Shown here in pieces: positions 1 to 3,516 of a DNA stretch of 7,389 nt. Source of the stretch: Candidatus Nomurabacteria bacterium (GTDB lineage Bacteria; Patescibacteriota; Minisyncoccia; Phycocordibacterales; UBA9973). Both the position numbers and the translations under genes were made by a program. The notes under the pieces were generated by a model that worked only from the letters and a program-made list of their open reading frames with translations, was not told the DNA's origin and ran no database searches. The stretch's first letter is position 1; each line of letters opens with the position of its first letter. The DNA is taken from positions 1-7,389 of the forward strand of contig JAIOPY010000020.1 in NCBI GenBank assembly GCA_021413625.1, written 5' to 3'.

Positions 1-158
1 GGTTTGAAACTAAACTGAAAGCTCCGAGAAACCGGAGCCCCCGCAAGGCTGTTTAGCAGGTGATGCATGGCCGTCGTCAGTTCGTGGTTTGAATTGTTCC
101 CTTAAGTGGGGTAACGAACGCAACCCTCGTTGTGTGTTACAAGTGTCACACGATACTG

Positions 159-220
159 CCCCCGCCTTAGTTTTTGAAAAGCAGAAATTTATTTTGTTTT
201 TTCGAAATTTAAGGCGGGGG
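159..220 (+). other. Enlarged helix 40 / insertion within 16S rRNA
   Basis: An 11-bp perfect stem (159-169 CCCCCGCCTTA with 210-220 TAAGGCGGGGG) encloses about 40 nt of very AT-rich sequence between the helix 39 region and the conserved AGGAAGGAGAGGATGACG block. In E. coli the matching helix 40 is a short hairpin. The AT-rich inner part can pair further only imperfectly. Because the basal stem is perfect, the element looks like an expansion of the helix in mature rRNA. An excised intervening sequence is also possible. The stem is seen directly; the fate of the RNA is not. Confidence 0.75.
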
Positions 221-564
221 AGGAAGGAGAGGATGACGCCAGGTCAGCATGTCCCTTTGATACCCTGGGCTACACACATAATACAATGGCCACTACAACG
301 CGTTGCGACGAGGCGACTCTGAGCTAATCGTCTAAAAGCGGCCTCAGTTCGGATTGGAGTCTGCAACTTGACTCCATGAAGCTGGAATTGCTAGTAATCA
401 CAGGTCAGCTAAACTGTGGTGAATACGTTCTCAAGTCTTGTACTCACCGCCCGTCAAGTCAAGGGAGCCGGGAGTACCCGAAATCTCCACATAAGTGGGG
501 CCTAAGGTAAGCTCGGTGACAGGGACTAAGTCGTAACAAGGCACGGGTAGCGGAAGCTGCTCGT

Positions 565-578
565 GGATTAATTCAATT
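565..578 (+). other. 16S 3' tail with degenerate anti-Shine-Dalgarno site
   Basis: In most bacteria the tail reads GGATCACCTCCTTT. Here it reads GGATTAATTCAATT. The positions equal to CCUCC (E. coli 1535-1539) are 571-575 and read ATTCA. Helix 45 just upstream is normal, so the register is secure. No CCTCC or close variant occurs within the next 100 bases of the spacer. None of the six start codons in the window is preceded by a GGAGG-like sequence, which agrees with a ribosome that does not use SD pairing. Confidence 0.7.
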
Positions 579-591
579 TGAAAAAATATCC

Positions 592-611
592 CAACCTTCT
601 TCGGAAGGTTG
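592..611 (+). other. UUCG-tetraloop hairpin after 16S
   Basis: An 8-bp perfect stem (CAACCTTC 592-599 with GAAGGTTG 604-611) is closed by a C(UUCG)G loop, an exceptionally stable RNA hairpin. It starts 14 nt after the predicted 16S end. It may act in 3'-end processing of pre-16S or as a transcript-stabilising element. There is no T-run directly after it, so it is not a simple terminator. Confidence 0.7.
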
Positions 612-614
612 AGC

Positions 615-677
615 ACCAGACCCGTTCTGGTCGGATTTATTGAGTCGGTATTGTGCAGCTCAATTGACTGCACAATA
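615..677 (+). other. Two further spacer hairpins downstream of 16S
   Basis: Two hairpins follow the UUCG hairpin. ACCAGA (615-620) pairs with TCTGGT (626-631) over a 5-nt loop. A 10-bp perfect stem, TATTGTGCAG (649-658) with CTGCACAATA (668-677), encloses a 9-nt loop. The second is followed by GTTTTTAC and could be a weak rho-independent terminator or a processing signal for the 16S transcript. No tRNA is recognisable anywhere in 579-845. Confidence 0.6.
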
Positions 678-744
678 GTTTTTACTCAAACTTAAAATGA
701 GTTGGGCAATCTGGAAAGACAGATAAAATAAAAAAGTTATAAAA

Positions 745-764
745 AGCCTGCCTGACGGTAGGCT
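745..764 (+). repeat. Short palindromic repeat, copy 1 (spacer)
   Basis: AGCCTGCC (745-752) and GGTAGGCT (757-764) form a hairpin with one G-U pair over the loop TGAC. The core GCCTGCC is shared with a perfect palindrome inside the ATP-grasp gene (1512-1527). The GC-rich core contrasts with the AT-rich surroundings, as expected of a dispersed REP-like element. I recall GCCTGCC/GGCAGGC palindromes as common in Parcubacteria genomes, but could not check this here. Confidence 0.6.
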
Positions 765-793
765 GGAACGAAACAAAACAAAGCACAGCAATA

Positions 794-826
794 AAAAAAC
801 ACCCCGTGAAATACGGGGTGTTTTTT
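794..826 (+). terminator. Strong rho-independent terminator (probably bidirectional)
   Basis: A 14-bp stem (794-807 with 813-826) has the GC core CACCCCGT/ACGGGGTG, a 5-nt loop (GAAAT), an A-run before and a T-run after. It would end rRNA/spacer transcription. The symmetric A and T runs also allow it to stop transcription from the other side. The promoter of the next gene begins directly after it. Confidence 0.9.
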
Positions 827-833
827 GTTATAC

Positions 834-845
834 TATAATGTAGTT
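834..845 (+). promoter_or_regulatory. -10 box of the ATP-grasp gene, leaderless configuration
   Basis: A perfect TATAAT (834-839) lies 7 nt from the A of the ATG at 846, so transcription would start at or within a base of the start codon. An overlapping TATACT (829-834) is an alternative that would give a leader of only a few bases. No clear -35 hexamer is seen at normal spacing, because the terminator stem occupies that place. No Shine-Dalgarno sequence is present. Confidence 0.65.
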
Positions 846-1775
846 ATGGCTCAAGAGAAAGATAAAATTAGAGTTGGAATATTGCGTGGTGGTGATGGCG
901 AGCATTACCATATATCTTTACGTAAAGGTTCTGATGTTATTTCTCATTTTCACGAACATTTATATGATAAATATAAACCTGTAGATATTTTAGTTGATAA
1001 AGAAGGTGTGTGGCATATAAAAGGCGTGCCAGTAGAGCCCTCAAAATTATTATATAAGGTTGATGTGGTGTGGAACCTATCCCACCCAAGATTTTCTAAT
1101 ATTTTAGAGAGTCATTCTGTAAAAAGCGTGGGTGTGCCAGCTTTTTCTAATTTTTTCGGCATAAGCCGCAAAATGTTAGAGGATAGAATGAGAAAAATTG
1201 GGATAAATATGCCAAAACATCTTCTTTTACCAGCTTATCAAGAAGATTTTGACGGACCAAAAGATAAATACGCAATTAAAAAAGCCAAAGAAGTCTTTGA
1301 AAAGTTTGGCGCGCCTTGGATTGTGAAGTCTTTTACTCCAGACTCTAATATGGGTATTCATCTGGCTAAAACTTTTGATGAATTAGTACGAGGAATAATG
1401 GATGGAATAGAACATGAGAAAAGTATTTTAGTAGAAGAATTGATTCCGGGTAAAGTTACTCCTGTGCATTCGGTTTCAAATTTTAGAAATCAAGATGTTT
1501 ATGTTTTTCCCTGCCTGCCGGCAGGCATGGCGCCTGGTTTTTCAAAGGAAGAAAAAGAGCAATTGATTTCAACTGCAAAGAATTTACATAAACACATTGG
1601 TGTGGAACATTATTTAAAATTAGATTTTGTTTTAACTCCTAGGGGTAAAATTTATTTACTTGGCATGGATTCCACACCAGATTTGAGGCAAGACTCCCAT
1701 TTCCACCAAGTTTGTGAGTCTGTTGGCACTAAAATGCATAAAGTTGTAGAAAATATTTTAGAAAAAGTATTATAA
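846..1775 (+). CDS. ATP-grasp protein, D-alanine-D-alanine ligase-like, altered active site
   Basis: This 309-residue protein has the size and order of a Ddl ligase. It has an N-terminal RGGDGEH loop (14-20) with the Glu that in Ddl contacts the first D-Ala. VWNLSHP (75-81) sits where Ddl has its VFNALHG block, and GVPAFSNFFG (96-105) follows. The ATP-grasp lysine is in IVKSF (159-163), the hinge strand is ILVEELIPG (194-202), and a metal-binding Asp is in LKLDF (257-261). Key differences: the Ddl metal motif LLExNTxPG is LLGMDSTPD (271-279), so Glu is Gly and Asn is Asp; the catalytic Arg before the Asp is Lys258. It may therefore be an inactive or repurposed relative, and no ddl symbol is given. 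A longer TTG-start reading from 825 is possible but runs through the terminator T-run and -10 box, so ATG 846 is preferred. A GC-rich palindrome (1512-1527) encodes CLPAG within the insert loop. Confidence 0.75.
   Translation: MAQEKDKIRVGILRGGDGEHYHISLRKGSDVISHFHEHLYDKYKPVDILVDKEGVWHIKGVPVEPSKLLYKVDVVWNLSHPRFSNILESHSVKSVGVPAFSNFFGISRKMLEDRMRKIGINMPKHLLLPAYQEDFDGPKDKYAIKKAKEVFEKFGAPWIVKSFTPDSNMGIHLAKTFDELVRGIMDGIEHEKSILVEELIPGKVTPVHSVSNFRNQDVYVFPCLPAGMAPGFSKEEKEQLISTAKNLHKHIGVEHYLKLDFVLTPRGKIYLLGMDSTPDLRQDSHFHQVCESVGTKMHKVVENILEKVL
1512..1527 (+). repeat. Short palindromic repeat, copy 2 (inside ATP-grasp gene)
   Basis: TGCCTGCCGGCAGGCA is a perfect 16-bp palindrome lying in frame within the coding sequence, where it encodes residues around CLPAG (223-227). 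Base composition jumps from AT-rich to almost pure GC here. The core is shared with the spacer copy at 745-764. This fits insertion of a dispersed palindrome into a tolerant surface loop. Confidence 0.65.
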
Positions 1776-1787
1776 GTTTAATTTTAT

Positions 1788-1800
1788 TAATATAAAATAT
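1788..1800 (+). promoter_or_regulatory. Possible -10 box for the membrane-protein gene
   Basis: TAATAT (1788-1793) ends 7 nt before the ATG at 1801, again giving a near-leaderless start. TATAAA (1791-1796) overlaps it. The sequence is so AT-rich that this is weak evidence, and the gene could also be read through from the gene ending 25 nt upstream. No Shine-Dalgarno sequence is present. Confidence 0.35.
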
Positions 1801-2262
1801 ATGAATAAATCACTTACTTCATCAATAATTATAGTTTTAGTTTTTATTAGTATAGTTGTTTGGCTTCTTAATTTTAGTGGTTCTACTCCTGAGAAAGGAG
1901 TTCCTAATGATTTACCAATAATTGGATTTTGGAAATTAGAGAAAGCAGGAGAAGTAATTTATTATGAATTCAAAAATGGGGGATTAAATTGTCCTATGCA
2001 AGAGGGATACGTCAGTATATTAGGAGGTTATGTTGAAACAATTGTCGGAGGTCTTTGTTATAAAATGGAAGGTGATAAGTTGATTAGTGTCTATCCGAAT
2101 TTACCGGTGGTGAATTGGTCAATTACAAACGAAAATCTTGAGCTAGTGGTGGCGCAAGGTGGATTTAATCCGACTCTTCAAAAAGATTCTTCTAACACAA
2201 AAATGGTTTATACACCTACAACTCCAAAAGAAGCTGAATTAAGTGGTGATTTGAAGCAATAA
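1801..2262 (+). CDS. Hypothetical single-pass membrane protein with exported domain
   Basis: I do not recognise this 153-residue protein. The N-terminus MNKSLTSS is followed by one strong hydrophobic helix (about 9-24, IIIVLVFISIVVWLLN). There is no lipobox Cys, so it is probably an uncleaved signal anchor. The rest (about 35-153) is predicted outside the membrane. The segment IIGFWKLEKAGEVIYYEFKN (40-59) has the GxW plus beta-strand pattern seen at the start of lipocalin-like folds; this is only a loose resemblance. Two cysteines (64 and 86) could form a disulphide. The C-terminal 30 residues are Thr/Ser/Lys-rich and probably disordered. It lies 25 nt after the ATP-grasp gene and may be co-transcribed with it. 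No terminator follows directly. Confidence 0.7.
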   Translation: MNKSLTSSIIIVLVFISIVVWLLNFSGSTPEKGVPNDLPIIGFWKLEKAGEVIYYEFKNGGLNCPMQEGYVSILGGYVETIVGGLCYKMEGDKLISVYPNLPVVNWSITNENLELVVAQGGFNPTLQKDSSNTKMVYTPTTPKEAELSGDLKQ

Positions 2263-2298
2263 ATCTGTTTAATCATAATATTTTCGTTGAAATTTTTG

Positions 2299-2307
2299 TG
2301 ATATAAT
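2299..2307 (+). promoter_or_regulatory. Extended -10 promoter upstream of the structured hairpin
   Basis: TGATATAAT is an exact extended -10 element (TGnTATAAT). It predicts a transcript start near 2314, about 24 nt before the hairpin. The -35 position is weak, as is common for extended -10 promoters. The nearest downstream ORF of note begins almost 300 nt later, so this promoter most simply serves an RNA. Confidence 0.55.
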
Positions 2308-2337
2308 AATACAAGTAATTAAATTATTTTTATCTGT

Positions 2338-2392
2338 AGCGGGTGGTCGCACTCACATAGGCACATATGTTGGAGTTTCGCCATCACCCGCT
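2338..2392 (+). ncRNA. Candidate structured small RNA or RNA element
   Basis: A GC-rich island in AT-rich sequence folds into one long interrupted hairpin. The basal stem is AGCGGGTG (2338-2345) with CACCCGCT (2385-2392). An internal loop follows, then ACTC (2351-2354) pairs with GAGT (2373-2376), and ACATA (2355-2359) with TATGT (2366-2370), over the loop GGCACA and a 2-nt bulge. It lies behind an extended -10 promoter. A T8 run starts 14 nt after it, too far for a classical terminator. At 55 nt it is too short for a tRNA and shows no T-loop. I do not recognise it as a known riboswitch or RNA family. Confidence 0.45.
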
Positions 2393-2454
2393 TCAAATGA
2401 AAATAATTTTTTTTGTTTACGAAATAATTTTTTAAAAATTAAAAATAAAAAAAG

Positions 2455-2463
2455 TTATCCACA
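2455..2463 (+). promoter_or_regulatory. Consensus DnaA box
   Basis: TTATCCACA matches the high-affinity DnaA box exactly and lies next to about 60 bases of almost pure A/T. I found no second box nearby and the flanking genes do not diverge, so a full oriC is not supported. It may be a DnaA-titration or regulatory site, or chance. Confidence 0.4.
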
Positions 2464-2520
2464 GTTTTTCTTGAAAAGTATTGTAATTGATGTTGATATG
2501 CGAGATAATTAATATGTTCC

Positions 2521-2565
2521 TGCAATAATAATTCAAAAATATTTTTTTGAGGTCGTATTATTGCA
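2521..2565. repeat. Inverted repeat upstream of the small basic protein gene
   Basis: TGCAATAATA (2521-2530) and TATTATTGCA (2556-2565) are perfect 10-bp inverted copies. Inside them, TCAAAAA (2533-2539) and TTTTTGA (2544-2550) form a second, nested inverted repeat. The outer right arm lies in the spacer of the proposed promoter for the gene at 2608, so the repeat could be an operator or a cruciform-forming site. Confidence 0.5.
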
Positions 2566-2574
2566 AACTAAAAT
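2547..2574 (+). promoter_or_regulatory. Possible promoter of the small basic protein gene
   Basis: TTGAGG (2547-2552) and TAAAAT (2569-2574) are separated by 16 bp and predict a start near 2581, giving a leader of about 27 nt. The leader contains a mini-hairpin, TCGC (2588-2591) with GCGA (2596-2599), over a GCAA tetraloop, ending 8 nt before the ATG. No Shine-Dalgarno sequence is seen. Confidence 0.4.
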
Positions 2575-2607
2575 TAAAAAATTAATTTCGCGCAAGCGAC
2601 AAATAAT

Positions 2608-2691
2608 ATGGCAGCAAAAAAGAAAGCAAAGAAAACAAAGAAAGCAGCAAAAAAGGGAAAGAAGAAGGCTTCAAAAAAGAAGCGAGCTTAG
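2608..2691 (+). CDS. Lys/Ala-rich basic microprotein (histone H1-tail-like)
   Basis: An ORF of 27 residues starts MAAKKKAKKTKKAAKK and ends KKKRA before a TAG stop. Nearly all residues are Lys or Ala, with a few Gly, Ser, Thr and Arg. Such AAKKxxKK patterns resemble the tails of bacterial histone H1-like proteins and suggest binding to DNA, RNA or the ribosome; this is inference from composition. It is treated as a real gene because it has its own promoter-like sequence, an ATG start, a hairpin leader and a strong terminator 10 nt after the stop. Low-complexity A/G-rich DNA is the main alternative. Confidence 0.6.
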   Translation: MAAKKKAKKTKKAAKKGKKKASKKKRA

Positions 2692-2701
2692 TTCTCTCTT
2701 A

Positions 2702-2735
2702 AAAATCCCCCGCGTTGCGGGGGATTTTGCTTTTT
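2702..2735 (+). terminator. Rho-independent terminator
   Basis: A perfect 12-bp stem (2702-2713 with 2717-2728) has a CCCCCGC/GCGGGGG core and a GTT loop, followed by GC and T5. It lies directly after the small basic protein gene and isolates it from secA. Confidence 0.9.
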
Positions 2736-2763
2736 AGTACTTTTTCGCGAAGATTGAGGTTTA

Positions 2764-2778
2764 TGCTAATATGTATTT
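2764..2778 (+). promoter_or_regulatory. secA: Extended -10 promoter of secA, leaderless configuration
   Basis: TGCTAATAT (2764-2772) is an extended -10 box (TG-n-TAATAT). The predicted start, 7 nt downstream of the box, is position 2779, the A of the secA ATG. No -35 at normal spacing and no Shine-Dalgarno sequence are seen. The geometry matches that at 834-846. Confidence 0.65.
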
Positions 2779-3516
2779 ATGGGTTTATTTAGCAATATAT
2801 TTGGTGATACTAGCTCCAAATTTGTGAAGGATGCTGGTAATTTAGTAGGGAAAATCAACGCCTTAGAGGCGAGTGTTTTAAAATTGGCAGATGCTGATTT
2901 TCCATTAAAAACTCAAGAATTTAAAGACAGATTAAAGAATGGTGAAAGTTTAGACGATATTTTACCAGAAGCTTTTGCTTTAGTCAGAGAGGCAGCTAAA
3001 AGAAATTTAGGCGAGAGACATTATGATGTTCAGCTTATCGGTGGTTTGGCATTACACAGAGGTAATATTTCGGAAATGAAAACTGGTGAAGGTAAAACCC
3101 TGGTGGCAACTCTACCTGCATATTTAAATTCTTTAACAGGCGAAGGGGTACATATAGTTACAGTGAATGATTATCTAGCTCGCCGAGACGCGGTTTTGAT
3201 GGGGCAAGTCTATAATTTTCTAGGGCTTTCTGTTGGGGTAATTAATTCACAAAACGTCTCTTATTTATATGACCCTGCTCATAAAGAAGAAGACAAGGAG
3301 CGAGACACTGTGGGTGAGTTTAAAATTATCTATGATTTTTTAAAACCTTGTTCTAGGCGAGATGCCTATAATGCAGATATAACTTATGGTACTAATAATG
3401 AGTACGGTTTTGATTATTTACGAGACAACTTAGTTAATTCTGAAAAAGATTTATCTCAAAGGGGTCACAATTTTGCAATTGTGGATGAAGTTGACTCTAT
3501 TAAGATTTTTATATAA
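2779..3516 (+). pseudogene. secA: SecA, N-terminal fragment (gene interrupted)
   Basis: SecA is the ATPase that drives proteins through the SecYEG channel. This 245-residue piece holds the N-terminal helix and most of NBD1: Walker A TGEGKT (102-107), [10 protein letters not shown] (128-137), [18 protein letters not shown] (200-217) and the Walker B DEVD (236-239). An acidic/basic insert of about 35 residues (about 157-191) lies between GVI and RRDAYNAD; I recall a similar insert in other CPR SecA proteins. After DEVDSI (to residue 241) the frame runs into KIFI and a TAA at 3514-3516. The strictly conserved block that should follow (LIDEARTPLIISG and about 10 more residues) is absent from all frames. 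The start ATG is chosen from the -10 box and the usual SecA N-terminus (GLFSNIFGD). Confidence 0.93.

Larger units (their letters stand above)
1..578 (+). rRNA. rrs: 16S ribosomal RNA, 3' part (5' end outside window)
   Basis: This is the 3' third of the small-subunit rRNA. Recognisable conserved blocks are GATGCATGGCCGTCGTCAG (63-81), a variant of the 1100 region reading CGAACGCAACCC (116-127), GGATGACGCCAGGTCAGCATG (231-251), GCTGGAATTGCTAGTAATC (381-399), CACCGCCCGTC (445-455) and AAGTCGTAACAAGG (528-541). Helix 45 with its GGAA loop, the KsgA dimethylation site, is intact around 547-560. The sequence type (short helix 39, GTACTCACC instead of GTACACACC) matches Parcubacteria/OD1. The 3' end is set by alignment to E. 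coli: GGATTA at 565-570 equals E. coli GGATCA (1529-1534), so the mature end should fall near 578. Two oddities are annotated separately: a long helix 40 and a missing CCTCC tail. No 23S, 5S or tRNA follows. Confidence 0.97.
2263..2607. other. AT-rich intergenic region with several signals
   Basis: These 345 bases hold no convincing protein gene. From left to right they contain an extended -10 promoter (2299-2307), a GC-rich 55-nt hairpin (2338-2392), a T8 run (2407-2414), a stretch of nearly pure A/T (2393-2453), a consensus DnaA box (2455-2463), an inverted repeat (2521-2565) and a promoter plus short leader for the small basic protein at 2608. The density of signals is high for a compact genome. 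Confidence 0.6.

Noticed and set aside
89..322. ORF of 77 codons on the + strand
   Set aside because: It lies wholly inside the 16S rRNA gene.
431..673. ORF of 80 codons on the - strand
   Set aside because: It covers the 16S 3' end and spacer hairpins; no protein-like features.
2338..2392. tRNA or integron attC site
   Set aside because: The 7-8 bp stem recalls an acceptor stem, but 55 nt is too short, no T-loop or anticodon arm is formed, and attC core sites are absent.
2397..2435. Mini-ORF of 12 codons (MKIIFFVYEIIF) after the hairpin
   Set aside because: Very short and explained by A/T runs; no start signal or conservation evidence.
2393..2607. Replication origin oriC
   Set aside because: Only one DnaA box, no dnaA or rpmH nearby and no switch of gene direction.
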